This document shows positions 44,834 to 57,541 of a stretch of 64,000 bases of DNA, piece by piece. Positions within the stretch are counted from its first letter, which is position 1; every line of letters starts with the position of its first letter. Below the pieces are notes generated by a model. It was given only the letters and a program-made list of their open reading frames with translations, was not told where the DNA came from and ran no database searches. This stretch comes from Dysidea avara (Eukaryota > Porifera > Demospongiae > Dictyoceratida > Dysideidae). The translations under genes and the position numbers were made by a program. The stretch is from the NCBI RefSeq assembly GCF_963678975.1, contig NC_089274.1:23211133-23275132 (forward strand). Direction: 5' to 3'.

Positions 44834-45862
44834 ATTGGTTATATACCACTAGCAGATGGAAGTATCTGTCTATTAGAGTAAAGTCTCATCACAATGAACA
44901 GACAGACAGACAGGCAAATGTGTCTAGAGAGCAATTCAGGACCAAGCTAATTGTGAATAACAAATACTATACATAGCTACACAGTAAATTCAAATGGATC
45001 AATTCAACCTCCATGGGTAAATTTAAACTACAAACTTTTTTTTGTTAAAATGACCATCTAAAAGTGGTTATAATTAGGGTAGGCTTTTGGACTAAATCAG
45101 TCAAAATAACTAAGGTAGGTCAATATAACTGTTCACTTAGGATGTTGAAATAACATATTTGGGTAATTTCAGTGTGCTTGGTCAAGTCTACTATGGCACA
45201 GACAAAATGACCAGCTACATGGTTAAATTTACAGTACACTGGCCATTATAACATTTGTGTTACATCCCACAATCAAAAGTGAACTTGGAGAACATAGGTT
45301 TTATATACAATTTGAAAACTCCATAAGATCAGGTATGTTTAAAGTATTAAAATGCAGTACGTAACAATTACTGTGAATATGTGTCATAGATAGATTAATG
45401 TATGTTAATAATACTAATGATGACTGACTTGTTAATTAAAGTAAACAAACAAATAAACAAATATTTTGTGACGTGAGTTAATTTTATCACAGATGGTTAA
45501 AATGACCATGATGGCAAGGTTATTTCAAACACTTGGCTAGAGGTTGAAGAGACTTTAGGGCATCTGGGTAATATGACTATATCTAACAAAGTTAAAATAA
45601 CCAAGTACATCCTTGGGTCATTACTACCAAAAAATCGGTTGTTTGAATTGCAGGTAAAACAACCCAAAAATTTTTGGGTCATTTGTGCTCATTTGAATTT
45701 ACAGTTAACCATAGGAATGCTACTAGTTTATAGTCTCCTAGATCAGGTTCACCAGCATCAAAATACTTTAGTGTTTGCCTGGTATTGTTACATGGAATCA
45801 ATATTTACACAAGCATTGTATGTATAGCACAGGCAGGATAGCACCTGGTAGTTATGTACAAA
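44834..45862. other. Gene-free stretch
   Basis: 3' flank of TTL copy B. One CTATTAGAGTA relic near 44870 and a (GACA)n patch near 44900. No coding or structured element recognised. Confidence 0.4.
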
Positions 45863-46085
45863 TATAGTGGAACCTCAGTTATCCGGACCCCACTTATCTG
45901 TATTCTTGGTTAACTGAACTATGAAAATGACCGTTCTATTAGAGTAGTAACTGTTCTATTAGGGTAGTTGATAATACTGAAATTTAAAAAAATGTTCTTT
46001 ATGCACAGTTTCAGAGATACGGACTTTTTAGACTTATGGACCACCCCTGATCCCAAGGGGTTCAGATAACTGAGGTTTCACTATA
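45863..46085. mobile_element. Pogo/Tigger-type MITE
   Basis: Ends TATAGTGGAACCTCAGTTAT and AACTGAGGTTTCACTATA are inverted, with TA at the borders. Contains CGTTCTATTAGAGTAG and a second, mutated copy, as in the other pogo-type elements of this window. Confidence 0.7.
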
Positions 46086-46611
46086 GTATAGTTGTGCTTA
46101 TCACCAACTCTACAATGATCCATTTCAGTCATCACACTATTTCATTTGTTAGCTATAGTACATAGATGTAGCCTGGACTGTTATTACTCATTGACCGATC
46201 TTAGTACTGTAACTATCTACATTTCCACTTTATTACAATTGAAAACTATCAACTGTGGCCATAAATTTAATTATCTAAGAGTTTAGAAGTATGCACGTGC
46301 ACATATAATGTATTGTTTTCTGGTATGTCGCTTATACATAGTTGATACATATTATTATTAAAAAATACTGAACACATTCCTTATACATATAATGTATCAC
46401 ACAACACGCTAATGATTGTCCAGTACACATCCTACACTATCTTATTGCTAGTTTACATCAATAGCAACTGTCATGTATAAGACCCAACACTTTTTATTAT
46501 TACGTCAGAATACAGTCCCTTCTTTAGTAAAGTCAGGGTGATGTTGATATAATGTTAGTGTATCCTCCATCATTCACACAAGATCACAAAATCCCCCAAC
46601 GCTGCAGTGGA

Positions 46612-48497
46612 TAGCTGAACTCTCTACAGAGTGGTTTCTTTGTAGCTGAACTCTCTACAAGGTGAGATCTTCTAGTTGATCTCTCTACAGGGTGACTTGT
46701 TTCTAGTTGAATTGTCTATAAGATTAACTGCTTGTAGCTGAACTTCCTACAGAATAACTTGCAATGTAATATAATTCTTTAATGGAGTAAGTTATAAACG
46801 TAGCCGAATGCTCTATTAGACCACTCCAATTGGTAATTATGTTTCTGGTCCACCGCCCGCACATGATCCTTCTTTACAGAAAGTGAAATTTCAGAAATAC
46901 ATGGGGAATATGCCCGCATCAGATTTTTGAAAAAGCTGGATTTCAGAAACAAATATTGGGCTGCTACAAACATGCTAAATCTAACTGCTTACCCTGTAGA
47001 GAGTTCAGCTACGAAAAGACCACCCTGTAGAGAGTTCAGCTAGAAGAAGTCACCTTGTAGAGAGTTCAGCTACAAAGAAACCACCATGCAGAAAGTTCAG
47101 CTGCATGCAAACAAATAATTCTGTAGAGAGTTCAGCTACAAACAAATCACCCTGTAGAGAGATCAGCTAGAAACAAGTCAGCTAGAAACAAGTCACTCTG
47201 TAGACAGATCAGCTAGAAGAAGTTACCTTGTAGAGAGTCCAGCTACAAAGAAACCATCATGTAGAGAGTTCAGCTGCAAACAAATCACCTTGTAGAGAGT
47301 TCAGTTAGAAACAAGTCACCCTGTACAGAGATCAGCTGGAAGAAGTCAACTTGTAGGAATTCAGCTACAAAATAACAGAGTTCAGCTGCAAACAAATCAC
47401 CTTGTAGAGAGTTCAGCTACAAAGAAACCATCATGTAGAAGTTCAGCTGCAAGCAAATCACCCTGTAGAAAGTTCAGCTAGAAACAAATAACCCATCAGC
47501 TAGAAACAAGTCACCCTGTAGAGAGATCAGCTAGAAGAAGTTACTTTGTAGAGAGTTCAGCTACAAAGAAACCATCATGTAGAGAGTTCAGCTGCAAATA
47601 AATCACCCTTTAGAGAGTTCAGCTAGAAACAAGTCATCCTGTAGAGAGATCAGCTAGAAGGATCACCTTGTAGAGAGTTCAGCTACAAAGAATCACCCTG
47701 CAGATAGTTCAGCTACAAACAAGTCATCCTGTAGAGAGATCAGCTAGAAGAAGTTACCTTGTAGAGAGTTCAGCTACAAAGAATCACCCTGCAGATAGTT
47801 CAGCTGCAAACAAATCACCCTGTAGAGAGGTCAGCTACGAACAGATCACCCTGTAGAGAGTTCAAATACAAACAATTCACCCTTTAGAGAGATCAGCTAG
47901 AAGAAGATACTGTACTTTGTAGAAAGTTCAGCTACAAACAGATCACTCTGTAGAGAGTTCAGCTATGAAAAGATCACCCTGTAGAGAGTTCAGCTAGAAG
48001 AAGTCACCTTTTAGAGAGTTCAGCTACAAAGAAACCACCATGTAGAGAGTTCAGCTGCAAACAAATCACTCTGTAGAGAATTCAGCTACAAACCAATCGC
48101 CCTGTAGAGAGACCAGCTAGAAACAAGTCACCCTGTAGACAGTTCAGCTAGAAGAAGTTACCTTGTAGAGAGTTCAGCTGCAAACAAATCACCCTGTAGA
48201 GAATTCAGCTGCAAACCAATCGCCCTGTAGAGAGACCAGCTAGAAACAAATCACCCTGTAGACAGATCAGCTAGAAGAAGTTACCTTGTAGAGAGTTCAG
48301 CTGCAAACAAATCACCCTGTAGAGAGTTCAACTACAAACAGATAACCCTGCAGAGAGTTCAGCTAGAGTCAAGTCACCCTGCAGAAAGAATCCTGTAAAG
48401 AGTTCATCTACGTACAAGCAAATCACCCTGTAGAGAGTTCAGCTACATGCATTTCAAGTCACCCAGTAGAGAGATCAACTGCAAATTATCCTGTAGG
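46612..48497. repeat. 31-bp minisatellite with an inverted leading block
   Basis: From 46991 to 48497 a unit of about 31 bp (GTAGAGAGTTCAGCTACAAA plus AGAAACCACCAT-like bases) repeats roughly 45-50 times with alternating variants (TACAAA, TGCAAA, TAGAAAC, TAGAAGAAG). Five units in the opposite orientation lie at 46612-46760, separated by about 230 bp of non-repeat DNA. The inverted pairing could form a large stem or mark the subterminal repeats of a DNA transposon. No coding. Confidence 0.85.
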
Positions 48498-48690
48498 GAT
48501 TAATTGACATGTAATAAATATAATGCATTATACATATAATTTGTACCATTTACTGATAAAATAAGAATGAGTTAAAGTATTTATAAAATCTGCTTCATCT
48601 TTTTCTTTTTCCTGTGGTAGAGAAAAAAATACAGGTTAAAAACCCCAAAGCTGGCCATAGTTGGGGTATAAAAATACAAAAAGAAATGAA

Positions 48691-48947
48691 ATCTAATCAA
48701 AAACAGCCAAGCTGTGAAAAAAGGAGTGCGGCCCTTGAAAAGGCTATGGTGAAAAAAGATGTGAAATCCAAGGTGGCGGCCAAGAAATGGCTGTGATGGT
48801 AGGTTAATGGTAAAAATTTTAATAGCGACAATTCAGGTGAATTTGGTGCCGCTTGGTCTTGACCTTGGATTTCACATCTTTTTTCACCATAGCCTTTTCA
48901 AGGGCCGCACTCCTTTTTTTACAGATTGGCTGTTTTTGATTAGATTG
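48691..48947. repeat. Foldback repeat with about 85-bp arms
   Basis: Arms about 48691-48773 and 48862-48947 are inverted copies (CTAATCAAAAACAGCCAA, GGAGTGCGGCCCTTGAAAAG, GGTGAAAAAAGATGTGAAAT) around an about 90-base loop. A MITE or hairpin RNA source. The Lys-rich open frames on both strands are by-products of the symmetry. Confidence 0.75.
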
Positions 48948-49339
48948 CATTATAGGGAAAGAATATAGACCAGAAATTGTAACAAAACTAATGTATACAC
49001 AATGCAAAACTAAATTTGCATGAGCTTATACTGTTAGTATGTGGTGTTAATCATGGGGACAGATAGCTCCTGTACTTATATACTTATCCATTGGATGTGC
49101 TTGACATACTTGATAGTACGTAGTAATGTTTCAATTGTTTATAAATCGTTTCATTGTTTATCAGTGGGTATGCATGCATGCTTGTATGCATAGTCCCTGC
49201 ACTAGCTAGTTGGGCCAGTGTATAATATCCACTATCACACAATGTATGCATTTGTACATGAAGCATACACTCAATCTGTTGAGTTTTGAGCCATTGAATT
49301 TTTTAGTGACTGGGTGCTGCATCAGCTCCCGAACCTCCA

Positions 49340-49437
49340 CATCAGGTAACTGTAGCTAAAGTCTTTGAGCAGGCTGTAGGACCAGGTGTCCTACAGACCT
49401 TCAGCACTTGTGCTGTAAAGCATTAATAAATAAACTA
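49340..49437 (+). mobile_element. 5'-truncated SINE tail
   Basis: TAGCTAAAGTCTTTGAGCAG ... CTTGTGCTGTAAAGCATTAA, then TAAATAAA. It is nearly identical to the tail of the full element at 49545-49757. Confidence 0.7.
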
Positions 49438-49544
49438 GTGTCCATTTGGTTCTACTTGGGGTACTTAAAGATAATGAGTTACTCTTTAGAATTACTATGG
49501 ATATAGTTACATGAAAATAACAAGGAGAAAATAACAAGGAGAAA

Positions 49545-49757
49545 ACATTCTGACCTCCTGATAGACTCCTGTAAGCGTTCAAGCGTAAATCGGATGGCTG
49601 CAGGTTCGAGGCTACTTAGGTCCATTCATGGATTTTTTCTCCTTTCTCCAACTTTTCAAACACACCTTATGTAGCTAAAGTCTTTGAGCAGGCTGTAGGA
49701 CCAGGTGTCCTACAGACCTTCAGCACCTGTGCTGTAAAGCATTAATAAATAAATTAA
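49545..49757 (+). mobile_element. tRNA-derived SINE, fuller copy
   Basis: B box GGTTCGAGGC at about 49603, a body with TTTTTTCTCCTTTCTCC, then the shared tail ending GCATTAATAAATAAATTAAA. The family is the same as at 36070 by tail similarity. Confidence 0.65.
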
Positions 49758-50040
49758 AAACTCTGTACAGCTGATAAAAACCACCTTTTGGTTACGCCAC
49801 TGAATTAGACATAGAAACTTTTAAGTCATGGAAATTTAGCTGTATCAATTAAGATATATCAGATTTATATATGTGTCAACATAACTAGTGCTAGCTAACT
49901 AAACATTAAATAATTAATAAGTACAGTAATAATAATACAAAAATAAACCATGCTTGTTCTGTATTAGAATGAATGGCAGTTTTAACAGTTTGCGTGCCAT
50001 AAAGAAGAACTGCGACATACTATGTGTCGTTCATCATGTG

Positions 50041-50547
50041 CAGTGTTGGGAGTAACGCGTTACTTATGTAACGCTATACGTAATACTATTACTTTTGTGG
50101 CAACAAAGTAATATAACGAAATATGCCATGAAAACAGGTAATATAACGGAAGTTACTTAACTTACAAATGTAACGCGTTACCTAAGTAATATAGTTACTG
50201 TAACGAGTCTAATATTACGTAATATTATTATTACAAGTAACGAAGTTACTAAACTCGTTTGTAATCCTCTGAGTAATGCCTAACCACAACAAAGTAACGA
50301 GGCTTATTGAATGAAGCTTATTCACATTTATAACCAAGATTTGCACATTGTCCAACAACGCAATCATGTCACGTGATAAGGTGGTAGTTTCACACGTGAC
50401 AGCTTAAGGCTGTGGACACAAAGTAATATAATATGTAATATTATTACAGTTACTTTATTTTATGGGTAATATGTAACTGTAACTAAATAGTTCAGTTGCA
50501 AGTAATATGTAACTAGTTACTTTTCCAAAGTAACTTGCCCAACACTG
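50041..50547. mobile_element. hAT-like MITE, CAGTGTTGGG ends
   Basis: Starts CAGTGTTGGGAGTAACG and ends GTAACTTGCCCAACACTG. Flanking octamers ATCATGTG and ATCATATG form an 8-bp target duplication with one mismatch, as for hAT. The interior is full of GTAAC/GTTAC palindromes. Confidence 0.75.
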
Positions 50548-50859
50548 ATCATATGTCCCATTATGCAAGCAAGTTGTTAGTATAATTATGCATACATGCT
50601 GACAAGAGCATTACTTGATTCCACAATAGAAAATGTACATAGCTAGCTAGCTACCACTTGCCACTTTTTGAAGTGGAAATAGTGTTGTATGGACATATAT
50701 TATCCCTCTGGCTAAAATCTGAAATAATAAAACAAGACTGCTATACACATTCATACAGCAATTAGCCGTGAAAGTTTTGTAGTGCTATATGGCTAGTAAT
50801 TATAGAGCATCATATGTATGGCAAGTATAGTCCAAGGAACTAAACCAAAAGCATTTTGG

Positions 50860-53400
50860 AAAATGTTAACTCTAGGATGAAGACTCGTCCTACGATTGAA
50901 GAGTTGCATAAATCTGATGATCCATCTACATCTTCACATTCAGAAATGGTTCAGTAGTATGTTTAATGAGTATTTTTCTAGTGTTCAGTTTTACTTCTGA
51001 AGATGATTTTATTCCACCACTTCATAGTGATAGTTCACCTTCAATCATTGACACATTCAGTTGGTTATTACACCACAGTTGGTATTATCTAAACTTACAA
51101 ACTTAGAAAGTAGTAAATCTCCTGGTCCTGATGGTTGGCCAACTGCATTAATCAAAAGTACAGCAGATTTTATCTGTTTTCCTTTGTCTCTTTTATACAG
51201 TAAATCCCTTACTACTAGCAATGTTTTACCAAATGAAAAAACATATATTACACCTTTTCACAAAAGAGGACCTCATAATCTTGCTTCAAATTATCGCTTT
51301 ACTTCCACCATAGTTAAAACAATGGAGTCTATTGTCAAGGATAATATCTTGAGTCATATTTTAGACAGAGGAGGTATGACACGCACACATGAACGCACAG
51401 TGTTTATTCTAGGATTTCTCCTTTGGGGGGAAATCAGGAATTTTGGGGGTGACCAGGTGAAAGTCTGCTATATAGTTGTCCAAGTTCACAACTAAGTAAA
51501 ACACTTGAAGTAGTTTCCAAACACTGGTTAGCCATTTAAGGCTGTGTCATGAGTGCAGTTGATTTTGATTTTTGTGATTGGGCAAAGCCAGATTATATGA
51601 TCAGGCTTTCTGAGATTAAATCTGGAGGGTATTTATGGTGGCTGTGTGTGCCATTGAAAGTAGAAATTTCTACAAATTACACTTTCCGGCTGAGATTAAA
51701 TTTAAGGACAATTTTGAGAGTTAAGCATACTAGTTAGAAAAAACTGGGTAGACTTGGGCTCTCAGATGAATAGCCATCACTATATGCATAAAATTTTGTT
51801 TGTTGTATATGTACCCTAGCAGATTTTTAAAAATTGATTGATCTGATACTGAATCTGAGAGCATTTTAAGGTTGCGTTTGCAATTTTTAACCTGGGAAAT
51901 TTTTACATATTAACCACTCTGAGATTGAATCTAAGAGCATTTTTGGTATGCCGTTTTAAAAACAAGCTTGACCTAAGTACAGTGTAGTAGTCACAATTTT
52001 AGGAGTGAGTCTGTGAGATTTTAGGGGGGGAAGTTCCCCCCTAACAGCCCTAGAATAAACACTGTGAGCGCATATGCTTTGTACAGGGAAGCTAGGGGTT
52101 ATCCCATGAATGTCTTCTTATGAAACTACAGTCTATTGGAATAACTGGTAATGCCTGGAAGTGGTTTGAAGCCTATCTTAAACCTCGCTATCAATGTGTC
52201 AAAATATAGGGACTCATATTCTGAGCTATGTAATGTATTTTCAGGGGTTCCTCAAGGGAGTGTGTTAGGACCTCTACTGCATGTTCGTCATCTTTATCAA
52301 TGACCTGCCTAATTGTATTAGATCTACAATTCCTTTCATATTTGCTGATGATACAAAGTGCCTTCATGTAATCAGATCCACTGAGGATACCAGAAAACTA
52401 CAAACTGATATTAATAATGCTTCTAGCTGGAGCACCACATCATACCTACTCTTCAATGAATCAAAATTTATTCACCTTCGCTTTTATCCAACAACCACAA
52501 CAGATCATCCAACTAATACCATCAATGGAAACCCCATTACAACACAAAGATTTTGGTGTAACTTTCTCATCCAATTTTAACTGGTCAGCACATTATAACA
52601 TTACATCCACAAAAGCTTATCAAACACTAGGACTCATCAGATGAACTTTTAAAACTATCTGTATCAATGCTAAGAAACAACTATATATACATTGCACTAG
52701 TTCGATCTCAACTTCTGTACCGTTCACAACTATGGAGACTACAACTAATAAAAGATATCACCATGTTAGAATGCATACAACGTAGAGCTACTAAATACAT
52801 CTTAAATGCCTATACTTCATCATACAAATCTAGACCGCAACAAATGAATCTATACTGCCACTTATGTATACCTACAAACTTCATGACCTAATGTTCTTTA
52901 TAAAATCTTTAAAATCACCAACAGATAACTTTAATATCAATTATCACTTTTGCTAGCAGTACTACGAGGTCTGGAACCCACCAAAAGTTAATTCACCCAA
53001 GGAAATCAACAGCAACTCAGCACCATTTTTACTTTAACAGAATCGCAAGACTTTATAACTGTTTACCAGTCTTAGACCTATCATTATCTACTAACATAAT
53101 CAAGCATCACATAACTAACTACTTCTGGACTCATTTTACTGACAACTTTAAATCTGAGAGAGCCTGTACGTACCATTTTCTATGTCCTTGTTATCGTTGC
53201 TCTAGGGGAACCAATCCCCACCAACTTCAATCAATTGTAATTATTAGTATAGCTGTAATAGTGTAAGTAGTGTGTAATTGTAATAAGTATATTGTAATAA
53301 TTTGTGTGTATGTATATTTTCCCTGGCTGCGGGTACATGTTGCCCACAGGCCATTAATGCAGGTTTACCCTGCATTAAAAAGCATTTAAAATAAATACGA
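50860..53400 (+). mobile_element. Non-LTR retrotransposon remnant (reverse transcriptase), interrupted
   Basis: Reverse-transcriptase blocks in broken frames: SSKSPGPDGWPTALIKS and ITPFHKRGPHNLASNYR (51100-51310), FSGVPQGSVLGPLL (about 52240), FIFADDTK (catalytic motif, about 52340) and the C-terminal LYRSQLWRLQLIKDITMLEC and IQRRATKYILNAYTS (52690-52830). A 3' tail ending AAATAAATACGAAAAAT closes it near 53400. This is the jockey/CR1-like LINE layout. Frameshifts and stops make it inactive. A hAT MITE sits inside. Confidence 0.8.
51398..52064. mobile_element. hAT MITE nested in the LINE
   Basis: CAGTGTTTATTCTAGG and its exact reverse complement bound the element. Flanks TGAACGCA (51390-51397) and TGAGCGCA (52065-52072) are an 8-bp target duplication with one mismatch. 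Removing it restores the LINE sequence context. The interior has GGGGGG/CCCCCC subterminal palindromes. Confidence 0.85.
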
Positions 53401-53931
53401 AAAATACGTGCCGATCGAACTCTTTTCTTATGCTTAATTCAACGGTGCAATCTACCCAATTCAACCCCAGTGGTTTAGTTTCGATATACGTATACCAGCC
53501 TATTGGAGGAACCGTCACGTGATGAATAATAACCCATAGATATCAAGTTAGGTTTTCGTCTGCCATTTTCTGCGCCTGGCTAATCTTTGCTGTCTCTGTT
53601 CAGGGGTTTCCCGAATTCTCCGTGCTCTATATTGCTCCTTCCGTCGTCTTCAGCACTCTTTCTTCTTGTTCCATTTTAATGACTTGTAATGGTTGACCCT
53701 ACCGTACGAGCCTTATTCGGAGTGTCAGTAAACTATACTGTGATTCTTCCGATTTTAATTAGCAATCGTCAAGCCACCGAACTTTAATGCATACAATAGT
53801 TAGCTATTATAAGTAATTAATCGTTTTTCTCCGCTTTTTATTGTACATGGTTCACCCTACGAAACTTTTCGCTAGCGTGGGGCTTGCGCTCAGGCTCGCC
53901 CCAATTATCTCAAAAATTTAAACGAGAAAGT
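53401..53931. other. Upstream region of TTL copy C
   Basis: No coding. Contains TATTGGAGGAACCGTCACGT (CACGTGA near 53517). Promoter elements for copy C would lie here but none is certain. It has no similarity to the upstream region shared by B and D. Confidence 0.35.
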
Positions 53932-56900
53932 ATGCTAAACCTTAAAGGTTTGATATCTACATTAGTGTGCATCGTTGTGGTGTCCCTATTCACATATGGC
54001 TACTGGCTGTCTACTAGTACACTTCTGCTCAACGATGAAAGCATCACGCATCTGTACCGCCACGCCCCCAACAGCAGCAGAGATCTAGAGATGTACATGC
54101 TTTCCGATCCTTCAAACGAATATATTTCCAACACATCAAAATGTGAGATGTGTATGTCAGCACAGCTACTACCATTAACAGCAGTACAAGATTGCTTTTA
54201 CATGTTCAAGATAACTGCAGTGGTTCCTATAGTGGAAATCTGTCGCAATAGACACTGGAAATGGAGGGTAGTAAAAGATAGTGAGACAATCATATTCAAG
54301 ATGAAGAAATTTAACAATTCTCTTTTTATACTTCATGAAACTCCAACTGCTTTTCGTCATAGCTTCTTCAGGAAAATGACTGGATCTAAACATCAGCTGG
54401 TTGCCACAATCTCAAAATCTCATAGAATATTTGGTACAAAGATGGCACAACTTATTTACAGCAGAAGATTGGTAAAATCATTTGGGTGCACTCTGGACCA
54501 ATTAAAATTTTCTCCTAAATCTTTTCTTGCCTCAGATAAAAGTGATTGTTTTGATTTTTTCTCGTATGCTGCAAAATATCTTAAAACCAAATGGGTTCTC
54601 AAGCCATATGGCGGAATTTGTGGAAATGGCATTGAGATTTTTCAAGACACACCATCAATGGTGACAAGGCTGAATCACAAGTGTGGTGTTAAGTCTAGTT
54701 GGAGAAAAAACCAGTACATAATTCAAGAATACCTTCCCAATCTATTATTGCTTAATGGGAGAAAGTTTGACATCAGAGCATACATATTGATTGCTAGAAC
54801 TGATCCATATTTCTTGTACTATCATCCTGGTTATCTGAGAGTGGCAGTTAACAGACTTAATGAAGCAGGTGGAAGGGAGGCCCAACTAACTAATACCCAT
54901 ATCCAAGTGAGCATTGAAGGATTCTCTCCTGAGGAACACTTTAGGACTTTTCATAAACTTCAGCAATACATTAGTAACACAAGTTCTGACTGATTATTTT
55001 GTTCAGACAAAACTTGAGCCATTTATCAAACAGACAGGATTGTTTTGGCTACAAGCAGGTCAGTGGTATATTTATAGTATAATTATTGGAGGGGAATTGT
55101 TGGATGTAAAGAAAAGTATCTTTTAAGTCACTTTGGCAAAAACAACAGCACATTTACTGTACTGATTTTGATCATTGAAGCAGGGGCGTAGCCAGACTTT
55201 TGCAATTAAGAGGCTAAAGATGAAATGCTTTCAGTTGGTCTAACATGCTGCTAACTTTTCAGTGTCTCAGTGTGCATGTCAACATGATTAATGATCAAAA
55301 TGAAGCACCCATCATCTGGCTTAGGGATGCATTGATTTCACTGGAAAATTTTTGGCATAATGGGTGGGTAAAAGCAATGAGCAAAATGCTGGCATAATAG
55401 GTGCAATTTTTGTGAAGTAGACATAAAAAATTGCACAAAAGATCGAGATACTCTAATAGAACAGTCACATGTGATAAAATGTCAACAATGCATAGCTAAT
55501 TGTTATTAGAAACCATGTTGTTCAACTCCTGACTTGCATGCAAGAAGTTGTTAGTTTAAAATCCAACTAAATTTTTCTGACCATACTGTTTTGTACATAC
55601 ATTTTACTTTATAGTTCACAGTTACTCGACATCCAAAAAAGACATTGATTATTGAGGATTTTTTGATAAAACTAAACACCAGCCATCTTACAACTCAAAT
55701 ATTGTTGTTGCAAATCATTGCATACTTTTGTTCATTCTATACAACACATATGGTGTGTAGGGTAGACTCACTGATCAGTTGACTGGATTCCTATTAAACC
55801 ACAGACAAGCAGCTTTAATTTGGTGTTTGGGACACATCAACTTAGTTAGTTGTTTCACTGGCCTGACCAACGCACTTTTTCATAGATTAAAAGATTAAAG
55901 TAAATTAAATTTTTTTGTAAGCTAAAAAATCAAGCTGAATTATCGCCAAAAACTCAAAGCATCAGCCTTGTACTCTTTCTAATGCACTTTAACGATACTG
56001 TTCACAACAGAAATAACAAATTACAGGTAGGTGGGGGGGTGGCCTCAACAAAATGTCACAACTTTACATGACTAAACTTTTTTGTGCAATTTGTTCATGT
56101 GTTTTTGTGCACATGTATTACTGGCATACAAGTCACCATCTAGTCTGAGATAATAGAGCAAGTCCTACACTGTAGGGGCAGGCATCAGTGCTATATAGTA
56201 ACACAATATAGTTAGGAAATAGATACCTTAGGATGCAAAGGTCAACCTGGAGGTATCCCTCCCCTCCCCTCCCTCCTTCAGGAATTGTTTTGAAAATTAG
56301 ATCACCTGATATTGAACCTGAGAATGATTTTGGCAACTAATATTCCTGCTCAGTACACTCTTAGAAAGACTTTGATAATACTTGTAGTGATAGCTAGGTA
56401 TCCTGTTGCCATTATGTGTAAACGTTTGTATCCTCCTTGCCCATATAAGCAAAACCTTTAATGCTAAAAGCAGTCTGTATTTGAGAAATACAGGCCATTA
56501 TGCGTGCGTTAAGCATCCAGGCAGGCACACAGCCGCTGCAGGGTGCATGCCAGAAATTTTATAGTAAGAAGTTATTATATATCCAATTTAGTTGTATGAC
56601 ACTGTGATTAAGTTTCCATGGAAACAGATCAACATACAGGTTTTCCAATAAGTAGTATATACTACTTCAGTGTTACCAGATCTAAACAGTAGCATGTAAG
56701 GTATTGTAACCACTTTTCTATCATATTCAACTAAGTGCATGAGTGGGAGGATTATAAGTACTTTATGGTAGCTATATATACAAAATGACTGTGACTTCAG
56801 AATAAAATGTGTTATTGATTTCAAAAAAAAACCAAGTTGTTCTTTAGAGTGAGCTCTATAATTCTATGGCAGATGTTAACTATTTATTTGAAGCCTAATG

Positions 56901-57541
56901 GAGATAGAAAGGACCATTCTCAGTAGAAAAGTGGCCATAAAGGTCAACAAAGGTCAAATCTGAGATGGCCAAAATCTTTCTGAAGGACTGTCCTAGCACT
57001 GTGCCAAATTTCATGATTATTATGAAAAGCACAATTTTGCCAAAATTGCCATGAAATATTGTTATTGTTATTAGTGCTTTACATATGCTGTATTATCATG
57101 CCCAAGATCATGCCTAATCAACAGACAAACTATCAAAGTTCACTTGCAACGTGATAGACTGTTTGTGGCTATCTAGCTGTTTATTTTCAGGATTGCGGAC
57201 ATTTGAAAGACTACCAGCTACATACTTGTTGTTAGGATTGGACTTTATAGTGACATCTGATTATCATGTGTGGTTCATTGAGGCTAACCATACTCCATTG
57301 TGGCCTAAAGAGGTGCCATTTATTTACACCATGGGGGTGAGTAGTGTTGACTGTGGCTGACTGTGCTATGTTGTTTGTTCTGCAGAGTGACATGTTGGAT
57401 TTAGTAATTAAAATACACTCTTCTCCAGAGAAGTTTGCTAGCTCACAACCTGGTGAGAAGTATGGCAGCTGGGAACTAGTCTACAATGAACTGTTAGCTC
57501 ACGATTATAATCCTTGTAAAGATTTTCCAATGCAGTCATAA
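53932..57541 (+). pseudogene. Membrane-anchored TTL-like copy C, one frameshift
   Basis: Exons 53932-55058, 57191-57336 and 57386-57541 correspond to those of copy B. From ATG 53932 the frame encodes a short basic start, a hydrophobic anchor (LISTLVCIVVVSLFTYGYWL), sequons (NSS, NTS, NNS), shared Cys, VLKPYGGICGNGIEI, IIQEYLPNLLLLNGRKFDIR and so on, all intact, until codon about 353. There, after NTSS, C has two bases fewer than A and B, shifting into TGA at 54991-54993. The other frame continues YFVQTKLEPFIKQTGLFWLQ to a good donor, and exons 2 and 3 are open (WFIEANHTP). So it is either a very recent pseudogene or an assembly error. If the two bases are real in life, the protein would be about 440 aa. 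Intron 1 (2.1 kb) holds a CAGGGGCGTAGCCAGAC transposon end at 55181. Confidence 0.7.

Noticed and set aside
46991-48497. CRISPR-like array (regular about 31-bp repeats)
   Set aside because: Units are contiguous variants without unique spacers, with no cas genes, in a eukaryotic genome. It is a minisatellite.
48614-49007. Lys-rich small proteins on both strands
   Set aside because: Mirror images produced by the foldback repeat. No start context or conservation.
51061-53000. Possible single-copy host gene with RT domain
   Set aside because: Frame breaks, an LINE-type 3' tail and a nested MITE mark it as a dead retrotransposon.
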